The notes: a model not told the origin generated them from the letters alone. A DNA stretch of 10,555 nucleotides from Gammaproteobacteria bacterium (GCA_012513235.1 JAAZCO010000020.1:1-10555); one strand, 5' to 3'; shown: positions 1 through 6,563, numbered from the stretch's first letter. Numbers and translations are program-made.

Positions 1-54
1 CTTAAAGTGGGTCAAATACTCAACATACCCGCCACAACTTTAGCAGGACAATAA
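1..54 (+). CDS. amiB: 3' end of upstream gene, probably amiB (N-acetylmuramoyl-L-alanine amidase, LysM end)
   Basis: Reading from base 1 in frame 1 gives 17 residues, LKVGQILNIPATTLAGQ, then TAA at 52-54. The pattern 'L.VGQ.L.IP' is typical of the last part of a LysM peptidoglycan-binding repeat. In pseudomonads the gene directly before mutL is amiB, a periplasmic cell-wall amidase ending in a LysM domain, so this is the most likely identity. The TAA shares its last A with the ATG of mutL (TAATG), which indicates translational coupling. Only the tail is present, so identity rests on a short motif plus known gene order. Confidence 0.6.
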   Translation, partial: LKVGQILNIPATTLAGQ

Positions 55-1934
55 TGACCGATGTACGTGCCATTCATCTACTCAGCCCGCGCCTAGCAAA
101 CCAAATTGCCGCGGGCGAAGTGGTTGAGCGACCCTCATCCGTAGCCAAAGAACTACTGGAAAATTGCCTAGACGCAGGCGCCAAACGCATTGAGATAGAT
201 GTTGAGCAAGGTGGCGTCAAGCGCTTACAAATTCGCGATGACGGCCACGGTATTGCAGCCGACCAACTGCCATTAGCCCTCGCCCGTCATGCCACCAGTA
301 AAATTGTGATACTGGAAGATCTTGAAGGTGTGGCCAGCTTAGGTTTTCGTGGAGAAGCCTTAGCCTCTATCAGCTCAGTCTCACGCTTAACCCTGACCTC
401 ACGCACTGCCGATGCTGAGCAAGCTTGGCAAGTGGAAGCTGAGGGACGTGATATGCAACCACGCGTGCAGCCAGCCGCTCACCCTGTTGGCACCACGGTG
501 GAAGTCTGTGATTTGTTTTTTAACACTCCAGCACGTCGTAAGTTTTTGCGCACCGAAAAAACTGAGTTTGATCATCTGCAAGACGTAATTAAACGCATGG
601 CCTTAGCGCGTTTTGATGTGGCGTTTCATTTACGTCACAACGGCAAAACTATTCTGGCATTACATCCGGCAACCGATGACATATCACAAGCTCGTCGCAT
701 TGCTGCGGTATGTGGTGATGCATTTTTAGAACAAGCCATGCCGATTAATGTCGAACGTAACGGCTTGCACCTGTGGGGCTGGGTTGGCTTACCGACCTTC
801 TCACGCAGCAAAGCCGATATGCAGCATTTTTATGTCAATGGCCGCGTGGTCAGTGACCGCTTGGTGGCGCATGCCGTACGCCAAGCCTATCGTGACGTCA
901 TGTATGGCGGCCGACACCCAGCTTTTGTACTGTTTTTAGAGCTTGATCCTGGCAGCGTAGATGTCAACGTGCACCCCACTAAACATGAAGTGCGCTTTCG
1001 TGAAAACCGCAGTGTGCATGACTTTTTATACAGCACCCTGCACCGCGCCATTGCCGATGTGCGCCCCGAAGACAAGCTCGAGCCAGCCAGTACTTTGAGC
1101 TTGCATGCACAGCCTGCAGTGAGCGGTTTAGAAGCTGGAGAGTTTGGCCCTCAAGGCCATATTCCACTGAGCAACACACCCAGCCCACAACCCACATTTG
1201 AGTCGCGAGCACAGCACAGCACCAGCTTTAGCAAAGGCAGTTACGGCCAGCAACCGCCACCAGCAACGCGCACGCCAGAGAACTACCAAAGTGCTTATCA
1301 AGCCTTTGCTGAGCCACTTGGCAATCTAGCTGAAGCTGCGCAAGAAGAAATCCCACCACTGGGCTTTGCCATTGCGCAACTCAAGGGTATTTATATTCTT
1401 GCAGAAAATCAGCACGGTATGATCCTCGTCGATATGCATGCAGCGCATGAACGGGTGATGTACGAGCGCTTAAAGCTGGCTATGGCCGACGAAGGCTTAC
1501 GTGGACAACCGCTACTGGTTCCCGAAACCTTGGCACTCAGCGAGCGCGAAGTGGACTGCGCCGAGCAACACGCGCAGTGGTTTACGCAATTAGGTTTTGA
1601 GCTGCAAGGTTTAGGCCCTGAAAGCATTGCGATTCGTCAAATTCCTGCCTTACTCAAACAAGCCGATGCAGCCGAACTGGTGCGCGATGTGTTATCTGAC
1701 TTAATCGAGTATGGCACCAGCGATAAAATCGAGGCACATACCAATGAACTGCTCGCCACCATGTCATGCCATGGTGCAGTACGAGCTAATCGTCGCCTGA
1801 CGCTGACTGAGATGAATGCTCTATTGCGTGATATGGAAGTGACCGAGCGCAGCGGACAATGCAACCACGGCCGCCCTACCTGGACACAGTTGGGTATGGA
1901 TGAGTTAGATAAGCTATTCTTACGCGGCCGTTAA
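54..1934 (+). CDS. mutL: DNA mismatch repair protein MutL (endonuclease-type)
   Basis: This 626-residue MutL links mismatch recognition by MutS to strand incision. The N-terminal GHKL ATPase is complete: motif I NQIAAGEVVERPSS at about 16-29, with E33 and N37 matching the catalytic Glu and Mg-binding Asn of E. coli MutL; motif II DDGHGI at 62-67; motif III GFRGEALASI at 97-106. A transducer domain (to about 335) and a Pro/Gln/Ser-rich linker (about 340-425) follow. The C-terminal dimerisation domain carries DMHAAHERVMYE at 460-471, which fits the metal-binding endonuclease motif DQHA(X)2E(X)4E with Met for Gln. Downstream are SCHGAVRAN and CNHGRPTW, the other conserved elements of endonuclease MutLs. 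This agrees with the MutH-independent repair known in Pseudomonas. The ATG has AGGA at 45-48 and overlaps the preceding stop. miaA does not follow, unlike in most relatives. Confidence 0.97.
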   Translation: MTDVRAIHLLSPRLANQIAAGEVVERPSSVAKELLENCLDAGAKRIEIDVEQGGVKRLQIRDDGHGIAADQLPLALARHATSKIVILEDLEGVASLGFRGEALASISSVSRLTLTSRTADAEQAWQVEAEGRDMQPRVQPAAHPVGTTVEVCDLFFNTPARRKFLRTEKTEFDHLQDVIKRMALARFDVAFHLRHNGKTILALHPATDDISQARRIAAVCGDAFLEQAMPINVERNGLHLWGWVGLPTFSRSKADMQHFYVNGRVVSDRLVAHAVRQAYRDVMYGGRHPAFVLFLELDPGSVDVNVHPTKHEVRFRENRSVHDFLYSTLHRAIADVRPEDKLEPASTLSLHAQPAVSGLEAGEFGPQGHIPLSNTPSPQPTFESRAQHSTSFSKGSYGQQPPPATRTPENYQSAYQAFAEPLGNLAEAAQEEIPPLGFAIAQLKGIYILAENQHGMILVDMHAAHERVMYERLKLAMADEGLRGQPLLVPETLALSEREVDCAEQHAQWFTQLGFELQGLGPESIAIRQIPALLKQADAAELVRDVLSDLIEYGTSDKIEAHTNELLATMSCHGAVRANRRLTLTEMNALLRDMEVTERSGQCNHGRPTWTQLGMDELDKLFLRGR

Positions 1935-1980
1935 GCGTGGCGCAAATATTGAGTTTTTAAAAGCCTCTGAAACCGACACA

Positions 1981-2009
1981 AAAAAGCCGATCAAACGATC
2001 GGCTTTTTT
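1981..2009. terminator. Bidirectional intrinsic terminator between mutL and accC
   Basis: The arms GCCGATC and GATCGGC form a perfect 7-bp stem around an AAAC loop (1993-1996). The stem is flanked by AAAAA on the left (1981-1985) and TTTTTT on the right (2004-2009). A U-tract therefore follows the hairpin on both strands. It ends mutL transcription on the plus strand and aroQ-accB-accC transcription on the minus strand, lying 18 bp beyond the accC stop. Confidence 0.9.
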
Positions 2010-2026
2010 GTTGAGCTCAATTGTGC

Positions 2027-3370
2027 TTACTGCATGCCCAGTTTCTTTTCGAGGTAGTGAATATTCACACCACCTTTACAGAAACCTTTGTCATTCAATA
2101 AATCACGGTGTAACGGCACATTACTTTTGATGCCATCAATAATGATTTCATCTAGAGCATTACGCATACGGGCCATCGACTCTTCACGTGTTGCACCCCA
2201 AGTAATGACCTTACCAATCAGCGAGTCATAGTTAGGTGGCACGCTATAGCCGCTGTATAGATGCGTATCAACACGCACACCGTTACCGCCTGGTGCGTGG
2301 AAGTGTTTCACTAGTCCTGGGCTGGGCATAAAGTTATCTGGGTCTTCTGCGTTAATACGGCACTCAATCGAGTGACCACGCATGACGATATCTTCTTGCT
2401 TAATCGACAGCTTATTACCTGCTGCAATGCTCAGCATCTCTTTAACCAGGTCAACACCGGTGATCATTTCAGTGATCGGGTGCTCAACCTGAATACGAGT
2501 GTTCATTTCAATAAAGTAGAAACGACCGTCTTCGTACAAGAACTCAAAAGTACCTGCACCGCTATAACCAATATCAATACAGGCTTTTACACAGCGGTCA
2601 TAAACACGCTGACGTGCTTCTTCATCAATATCCGGCGCTGGCGCTTCTTCAATCACTTTTTGGTGACGACGCTGCAATGAACAGTCACGATCACCTAAGT
2701 GAATGGCATTACCTTGACCGTCAGCCAAAATCTGAATCTCAACGTGACGTGGGTTACCGAGGTATTTTTCTAAATACACAACTGGGTTACCAAAGATTTG
2801 CGCTGCTTCGTTACGCGTCAAAGTGGCTGAGCGAATCAGATCCTCTTCTTTATGCACAACACGCATACCACGACCACCACCACCACCAGCGGCTTTGATG
2901 ATCACGGGATAGCCTACTTTACGTGCGATAGCTAAAGCCTGCTCTTCATCTTTAGGCAAAGCGCCATCAGAACCAGGTACTACAGGCACGCCTGCAGCAA
3001 TCATGGCTTCTTTAGCAGCAACCTTGTCACCCATCATACGAATCACTGCGGCACTTGGACCAACAAAGGTGAAACCTGAGTTTTCCACTTGCTCAGCAAA
3101 GTTCGCATCTTCAGCCAAGAAACCATAACCCGGGTGAATGGCAGTAGCGCCAGTCACTTCAGCTGCAGCAATAATCGCTGGGATATTCAGATAGGATTGT
3201 GTGCCTGGTGCTGGACCAATACACACAGTCTCATCTGCCAATGATAAATGCATCAACTCACGGTCTGCCGTGGAATGCACAGCAACGGTCTTGATACCTA
3301 ATTCTTTACATGCGCGCAAAATGCGTAAAGCAATTTCACCACGGTTAGCAATCAGGACTTTATCCAACAT
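2027..3370 (-). CDS. accC: Biotin carboxylase, subunit of acetyl-CoA carboxylase
   Basis: This 447-residue ATP-grasp enzyme carboxylates the biotin on AccB using ATP and bicarbonate, the first half-reaction of cytoplasmic acetyl-CoA carboxylase. The N-terminal biotin carboxylase fold begins MLDKVLIANRGEIALRI. ATP-binding and catalytic positions line up with E. coli numbering: K116, K159, the glycine loop GGGGGRGMR at 162-170, H209, K238, E276, E288, N290, R292 (in EMNTRIQVEHP) and R338. Length is normal for the family. The ATG at 3368-3370 has AGGAG at 3377-3381 with a 6-nt spacer. It lies 17 nt after accB on the same strand, so the two are certainly co-transcribed. In P. aeruginosa prmA follows accC; here the operon stops at the terminator shared with mutL. 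Confidence 0.98.
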   Translation of the reverse strand: MLDKVLIANRGEIALRILRACKELGIKTVAVHSTADRELMHLSLADETVCIGPAPGTQSYLNIPAIIAAAEVTGATAIHPGYGFLAEDANFAEQVENSGFTFVGPSAAVIRMMGDKVAAKEAMIAAGVPVVPGSDGALPKDEEQALAIARKVGYPVIIKAAGGGGGRGMRVVHKEEDLIRSATLTRNEAAQIFGNPVVYLEKYLGNPRHVEIQILADGQGNAIHLGDRDCSLQRRHQKVIEEAPAPDIDEEARQRVYDRCVKACIDIGYSGAGTFEFLYEDGRFYFIEMNTRIQVEHPITEMITGVDLVKEMLSIAAGNKLSIKQEDIVMRGHSIECRINAEDPDNFMPSPGLVKHFHAPGGNGVRVDTHLYSGYSVPPNYDSLIGKVITWGATREESMARMRNALDEIIIDGIKSNVPLHRDLLNDKGFCKGGVNIHYLEKKLGMQ

Positions 3371-3387
3371 TGTAAACTCCTAAGTCG

Positions 3388-3849
3388 TTAGACAATGGTG
3401 AATAGAGGCTGGTCGTACTCAACCGGTTGGCCATTATCAACAAGGATAGATTCAATCACACCGCCAACTTCTGCTTCGATGTGGTTCATCATTTTCATTG
3501 CTTCAACGATGCACAGTACATCGCCTTTTTTGATGGTTTGGCCAACAGATACAAAATCTTCTGAATCAGGTGAGCCAGCACGGTAGAAAGTGCCGACCAT
3601 AGGTGAACGTGCAACTGTACCGTTAAACTTAGGGCAAGCAGGGCCTGCTGCTTCAGCAGCTGCAGGTGCTGCAACTGGAGCCGGTGCTGGCGCTGCAGCT
3701 TGTGGTGCGGCTGCATAAACAGGCTGCTGCGCAACTTGCTTGCTGTGACGGCTGATGCGAACGGATTCTTCACCTTCGTGAATTTCTAATTCATCAATGC
3801 CAGACTCTTCTAGCAATTCAATGAGTTTTTTAACTTTACGAATATCCAT
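3388..3849 (-). CDS. accB: Biotin carboxyl carrier protein of acetyl-CoA carboxylase (BCCP)
   Basis: BCCP carries biotin between biotin carboxylase and the carboxyltransferase in malonyl-CoA synthesis. The 153-residue protein starts MDIRKVKKLIELLEESGI, the standard BCCP N-terminus. An Ala/Pro-rich flexible linker follows at about 46-72. The C-terminal biotinyl domain (about 77-153) contains the thumb segment SPDSEDFV at 93-100 and the biotinylation site EAMKM, with K119 as the modified lysine. The frame is open for 15 more codons upstream, but that extension overlaps the aroQ stop and lacks homologous character. The start at 3847-3849 has GGAG 9 nt upstream. aroQ ends 28 nt before the start and accC begins 17 nt after the stop, the classical Pseudomonas aroQ-accB-accC order. 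Confidence 0.96.
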   Translation of the reverse strand: MDIRKVKKLIELLEESGIDELEIHEGEESVRISRHSKQVAQQPVYAAAPQAAAPAPAPVAAPAAAEAAGPACPKFNGTVARSPMVGTFYRAGSPDSEDFVSVGQTIKKGDVLCIVEAMKMMNHIEAEVGGVIESILVDNGQPVEYDQPLFTIV

Positions 3850-3858
3850 TGACCATGA

Positions 3859-3862
3859 CTCC
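3859..3862 (-). promoter_or_regulatory. Ribosome binding site of accB
   Basis: GGAG on the minus strand, 9 nt before the ATG at 3847-3849. It supports the conserved start MDIRK over the longer open frame. An out-of-frame ATG lies between the site and the true start. Confidence 0.6.
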
Positions 3863-3877
3863 AAAACCAAGGGTTTA

Positions 3878-4315
3878 TTAATTAATATGTTCAAACGCTG
3901 CGTCTAAAGCGAAACGGTAACCGCTAGCGCCAAGACCGCAAATCACACCTACTGCCACATCAGAAAAGTAGGAGTGGTGACGAAATTTTTCCCGCTGGTG
4001 CACATTTGAAAGATGCACTTCAAAGAATGGGATGCTCACAGCAAGCAGCGCGTCACGCAATGCGACACTGGTATGAGTAAAAGCTGCTGGATTGATGACT
4101 ATACAGTCAATCCCCTCATCGCGGGCAGCATGGATGCGATCAATCAAGATATGCTCGGCATTACTTTGCAAATAACTGAGCTGATGCCCTGCGGCCTGAG
4201 CCTGCTGCACCAGTCTTTGATTAATCTGCTCCAAGGTCGTTGCACCATAGACTTCAGGCTCACGCGTACCCAATAAATTCAAATTAGGACCATGTAAAAC
4301 TAAAAAAGAAGCCAT
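3878..4315 (-). CDS. aroQ: 3-dehydroquinate dehydratase, type II
   Basis: This enzyme catalyses the trans-dehydration of 3-dehydroquinate to 3-dehydroshikimate, the third step of the shikimate pathway, in the cytoplasm. The protein has 145 residues, normal for the small dodecameric type II family. It shows the signature FLVLHGPNLNLLGTREPEVYG, with R18 and catalytic Y23 on the flexible lid. It also has the substrate-binding segment NPAAFTHTSVALRDAL (N75 onward) and EVHLSNVHQREKFRHHS with H101, R108 and R112. The ATG at 4313-4315 has an AGG-rich ribosome site a few nt upstream. It is the first gene of the aroQ-accB-accC operon, tying aromatic and fatty acid precursor synthesis to one transcript, as in other pseudomonads. 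Confidence 0.97.
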   Translation of the reverse strand: MASFLVLHGPNLNLLGTREPEVYGATTLEQINQRLVQQAQAAGHQLSYLQSNAEHILIDRIHAARDEGIDCIVINPAAFTHTSVALRDALLAVSIPFFEVHLSNVHQREKFRHHSYFSDVAVGVICGLGASGYRFALDAAFEHIN

Positions 4316-4347
4316 CCAACACCTTTACCCAAAAAAACAGTAGAAAG

Positions 4348-4376
4348 AATATGCCTATTTTTACAGAAAATGTCAG
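4348..4376 (-). promoter_or_regulatory. Candidate sigma-70 promoter of aroQ-accB-accC
   Basis: On the minus strand CTGACA (4376-4371, 5/6 to TTGACA) is separated by 17 nt from CATATT (4353-4348, 4/6 to TATAAT). The -10 box lies about 32 bp before the aroQ ATG. The region is AT-rich and lies between the porin terminator and aroQ, where a promoter is expected. A 10-bp palindrome (4380-4389) sits immediately upstream of the -35. Confidence 0.4.
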
Positions 4377-4413
4377 CAGTTGCATGCAAAAAAGCTGTTT
4401 TATCACCATAAAT

Positions 4414-4438
4414 AAAAAAACCCTGCCGAAGCAGGGTT
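4414..4438 (-). terminator. Intrinsic terminator of the porin gene
   Basis: On the minus strand AACCCTGC and GCAGGGTT form a stem with a TTCG loop closed by C-G (the very stable C(UUCG)G tetraloop), followed by a run of T. It begins about 36 nt after the porin stop codon and isolates the porin from the downstream aroQ operon. Confidence 0.93.
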
Positions 4439-4473
4439 AAAGGAACATCATGGACTACAACAGGTTTGATTCT

Positions 4474-5757
4474 TTAAAAAGCGTATTGCACGCGCAAACT
4501 GATCGCATCACCGCTGTCATCATTGGCAGCATTAGCAACCTGATCAGTCTTAGCCTTTAAATAGTTGGCTGACACTTTGATCGCATCGTTGGCGTACCAG
4601 TTGACGCCCATCGTATGCACCTTTGCTTTAGTGTCATAAAAGCTACCCGTCATATCCCTATCTGCATCGGCAACGGTCAAATGATCGTAACGGTAAACCA
4701 ACTCCCAAGCGCCGGTTTGTTTGTTGTTCGGCTTGATGCTATCGAACTTACCACCATCCAACTTATAACCACGCGACTCTCCGGTTAAGGTGTAGGCCAG
4801 CTGCAGGTTATAACCATCAATCTGGCGGTCTTTCATCGCCGAACCCGACTTTGCACTGATATCACGGCGCAAATATTCACTTTGTGCAGAGAACGGGCCC
4901 AAAGCATAGGCGGCCTCTAAACCCCAAGCGCTATCACTATCAAACTGCCCAGCTTGACTGCTAGCAAAGGTTGGGCGGTTACCGTTCTTAGTGTCTTCTG
5001 TAGTGCCGCGCACTCCCATCCGTGAGCGAATACGGCCATCAAAATCTTCGGTGCTACGCTTTGCATAGTTCACACCAACATGCAGCACATTACCGGCTTC
5101 AGCCATGGGCGCGACGACTGCACGCATATTGTAGGTGTTGTTATTGCTACCGTTATCGTCTTCATTGTTTTTAGCGCGGTTAATACCAGCGGAACCATAA
5201 AACATGCCGCTCGTGCCGCTCACTTGCACACCCATACCATCTTGCTTGTCGTTCACCCACTCGCCAGCATCATAGATAATCGAGCGCTCCATGATGCTAA
5301 TCCACTTAGAACTGGTGGCTTTCTCTAAACCAAAGTCCGGATCAAAACGACCTACTTTCACATTGACAGGCTTAAACCCTGTGTAAGTAATCGAAGCCTC
5401 ATCCCACTTACTGCTACCATCTTCAGCAAAATCGAGATTAAACGCATATTTCCAATCATGGTAGGCGGTACCGGATAACTCTAAAATGGCACGGCGAAAA
5501 TACGCTTCGTTAGCGCTCTTACCATTTTTCGTATACACCCCATCAAACTGATCAAAGTCAGCCTGAATACGACCGCCTAACTTAAATGAAAAAGACTTAT
5601 CAACTGCTGCCGCTTCAAAGCCACCTTTGGTCTTAATGGTGATATCAGGACCATCGGTGGTCACCGTACCCGCCATAGCGTGCGATGAAATAATTAACGC
5701 TAAGGTGCTGGCAGCAAACCTTGTATAAGTCGCTGATTGGATGTGCAGTCGCTTCAT
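4474..5757 (-). CDS. oprO: OprP/OprO family phosphate/polyphosphate-selective outer membrane porin
   Basis: A 427-residue outer membrane beta-barrel that passes phosphate or polyphosphate. A signal peptide covers residues 1-29: basic start, hydrophobic stretch around FAASTLALII, and an A-M-A cleavage site before GTVTTDGPDI. The mature start closely matches OprP as I recall it. Mature residues R34, R59 and R60 of the arginine ladder are present, as are K74 and the lysines of LEKATSSK. Where OprP has constriction tyrosines Y62 and Y114, this protein has Ile and Asp. The Asp matches OprO. The protein ends in Phe (RVQYAF), as expected for BAM recognition. The ATG at 5755-5757 has AAGGGG 8 nt upstream. 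It appears monocistronic, with its own terminator and a Pho-box-like site upstream, so induction by phosphate starvation through PhoB is likely. Whether it is oprO or oprP by orthology is open. Confidence 0.9.
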   Translation of the reverse strand: MKRLHIQSATYTRFAASTLALIISSHAMAGTVTTDGPDITIKTKGGFEAAAVDKSFSFKLGGRIQADFDQFDGVYTKNGKSANEAYFRRAILELSGTAYHDWKYAFNLDFAEDGSSKWDEASITYTGFKPVNVKVGRFDPDFGLEKATSSKWISIMERSIIYDAGEWVNDKQDGMGVQVSGTSGMFYGSAGINRAKNNEDDNGSNNNTYNMRAVVAPMAEAGNVLHVGVNYAKRSTEDFDGRIRSRMGVRGTTEDTKNGNRPTFASSQAGQFDSDSAWGLEAAYALGPFSAQSEYLRRDISAKSGSAMKDRQIDGYNLQLAYTLTGESRGYKLDGGKFDSIKPNNKQTGAWELVYRYDHLTVADADRDMTGSFYDTKAKVHTMGVNWYANDAIKVSANYLKAKTDQVANAANDDSGDAISLRVQYAF

Positions 5758-5834
5758 TGAGTATTCCCCTTATATTGGCAAGAACACAACGCAGTGCAAG
5801 GCGTTGGTGTTGCAGGGAATATTGATCAATAAGG

Positions 5835-5874
5835 ATTACACTGCAGTGACTAAGGTATGAAGCTTTAATGACAG
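5835..5874 (-). promoter_or_regulatory. Pho-box-like PhoB site and possible -10 upstream of the porin
   Basis: On the minus strand CTGTCAT (5874-5868) is a perfect Pho half-site. After a 4-nt spacer comes GCTTCAT (5863-5857, 4/7), and one 11-bp step further TAGTCAC (5852-5846, keeping GTCA). The 7+4 periodicity is that of PhoB boxes. A possible -10, TGTAAT (5840-5835, 5/6), follows 5 nt after the third unit. It lies 16 nt after the second, longer than the usual 10-11 nt. The first repeat lies only 5 bp past the stop of the preceding gene. Position upstream of a phosphate porin makes the assignment reasonable. Confidence 0.55.
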
Positions 5875-5879
5875 GCGAA

Positions 5880-6191
5880 CTAAAACGACTCTAAGCGGTA
5901 TACAGCATAAGCAGGCTCTTCATAGGGGTGCGCCGCTTTGAGAGCAGTCATGACGGGCTTGATATAAGCAGCAACAACCACCATCTCAACACGCCACTCG
6001 GCAACCTGCTCAAGCTGATCTTGCTCGCCAATAAAAGGCTGGCTACCAGCCAGCGGTCGAAACTGACCTTGCCCCAATACTTGCCAGCAGCAGTTTTGAT
6101 AATCGCCAATAGCGCCCGCGCCTGCAGCAAACACAGCGTCTTTAACAATCTCTAAATGGCTTTCCGGCACATAAAAAAACAATGTATACAC
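5880..6191 (-). CDS. Small NIF3/YqfO-like protein (stand-alone PII/CutA-like domain)
   Basis: This 103-residue soluble protein matches the short 'NGG1p-interacting factor 3'/YqfO-like proteins common in pseudomonads. It corresponds to the small domain inserted in some NIF3 proteins, with a CutA/PII-like fold. Visible family features are the start MYTLFFYVPESHLE, the central GQFRPL.GSQPFIG, and the C-terminal AAHPYEEPAY. There is no signal peptide or membrane segment. The biochemical function is not established and I do not assign one. The start is GTG (6189-6191) with a full GGAGG only 4 nt upstream; no ATG fits the family N-terminus. It ends 5 bp before the Pho-box-like element, and I see no terminator before the porin, so read-through is possible. 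Confidence 0.85.
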   Translation of the reverse strand: MYTLFFYVPESHLEIVKDAVFAAGAGAIGDYQNCCWQVLGQGQFRPLAGSQPFIGEQDQLEQVAEWRVEMVVVAAYIKPVMTALKAAHPYEEPAYAVYRLESF

Positions 6192-6195
6192 AATG

Positions 6196-6200
6196 CCTCC
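6196..6200 (-). promoter_or_regulatory. Ribosome binding site of the NIF3-like gene
   Basis: A full GGAGG on the minus strand, 4 nt before the GTG at 6189-6191. It fixes the GTG start. The spacer is short. Confidence 0.6.
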
Positions 6201-6220
6201 ACAGCTGCTTACGCAGGCTT

Positions 6221-6260
6221 TTGCTGAGTATTTTTATCAATTACTATACAATAAGATAAA
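6221..6260. promoter_or_regulatory. Divergent AT-rich promoter region
   Basis: The 90-bp gap between the NIF3-like gene (-) and the DUF2798 gene (+) is very AT-rich here. The plus strand offers TATACA (6245-6250) with a poor TTGCTG 18 nt upstream (6221-6226). The minus strand offers TATAGT (6248-6243, 5/6) without a clear -35. The two -10 candidates overlap. TTTATC (6233-6238) and GATAAA (6255-6260) form a short inverted repeat around them. Evidence is weak on both strands. Confidence 0.3.
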
Positions 6261-6281
6261 TTTAAAAGAGAGAGTAATCTT

Positions 6282-6512
6282 GTGATCGTAGCGCGCTTTG
6301 CACCACTGGTTTTTTCTATTTTGATGTCGCTGTATATGGTTACCGCGATGACCTTTGTCATCACTTGGGCCAATACAGGCATGAATGAAGGTTTTATTCT
6401 GCGCTGGTTTCGCGCCTTTTATATTGCCTGGCCAATCGCTTTCAGCCTGATTTTACTGGGCGCACCACGCATTCAAAAGTTTGTTGCGCAACGTATTAAA
6501 AAAATCTCTTAA
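6282..6512 (+). CDS. DUF2798 family small inner membrane protein
   Basis: A 76-residue protein with two hydrophobic helices: about 5-29 (FAPLVFSILMSLYMVTAMTF and following) and about 46-62 (FYIAWPIAFSLILLGAP). A basic tail, AQRIKKIS, follows. The pattern R-F..L.FS..MS, a T at the end of helix 1, a short polar loop and W....W..A...A matches DUF2798 small membrane proteins of unknown function. The start is GTG (6282-6284) with only a weak GAGAG-type ribosome site; the next Met (ATG at residue 15) would cut helix 1 in half. It is a single gene, divergent from the NIF3-like gene and convergent with the condensing enzyme gene. Function unknown. Confidence 0.8.
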   Translation: MIVARFAPLVFSILMSLYMVTAMTFVITWANTGMNEGFILRWFRAFYIAWPIAFSLILLGAPRIQKFVAQRIKKIS

Positions 6513-6519
6513 AACACAG

Positions 6520-6556
6520 CACCGCCTATGCTGATTTAATCACTGCATAGGCGGTG
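6520..6556. terminator. 12-bp perfect stem-loop between convergent genes, probable bidirectional terminator
   Basis: CACCGCCTATGC (6520-6531) and GCATAGGCGGTG (6545-6556) pair perfectly over 12 bp around a 13-nt loop. The element starts 7 nt after the DUF2798 stop and ends 7 nt before the condensing enzyme stop. Only short T-rich stretches follow: ACTTTT on the plus strand, and CTGTGTTTT on the minus strand with a run of seven T further on. It is therefore not a textbook terminator, though stem strength and position suggest it ends or protects both transcripts. Confidence 0.6.
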
Positions 6557-6563
6557 TAAACTT

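Noticed and set aside
2372..2898. Plus-strand open frames opposite accC, including one ending in a His-rich stretch
   Set aside because: They are antisense to a complete, conserved gene. The His run is the complement of the AccC glycine loop codons, and no ribosome sites or family features are seen.
3850..3894. Upstream extension of accB to an ATG at 3894
   Set aside because: It overlaps the end of aroQ, the added 15 residues are not BCCP-like, and a ribosome site lies properly before MDIRK at 3849.
5820..5831. FNR/Anr box in the porin leader
   Set aside because: TTGAT and ATCAA half-sites overlap here with no 4-bp spacer, so the consensus is not met.
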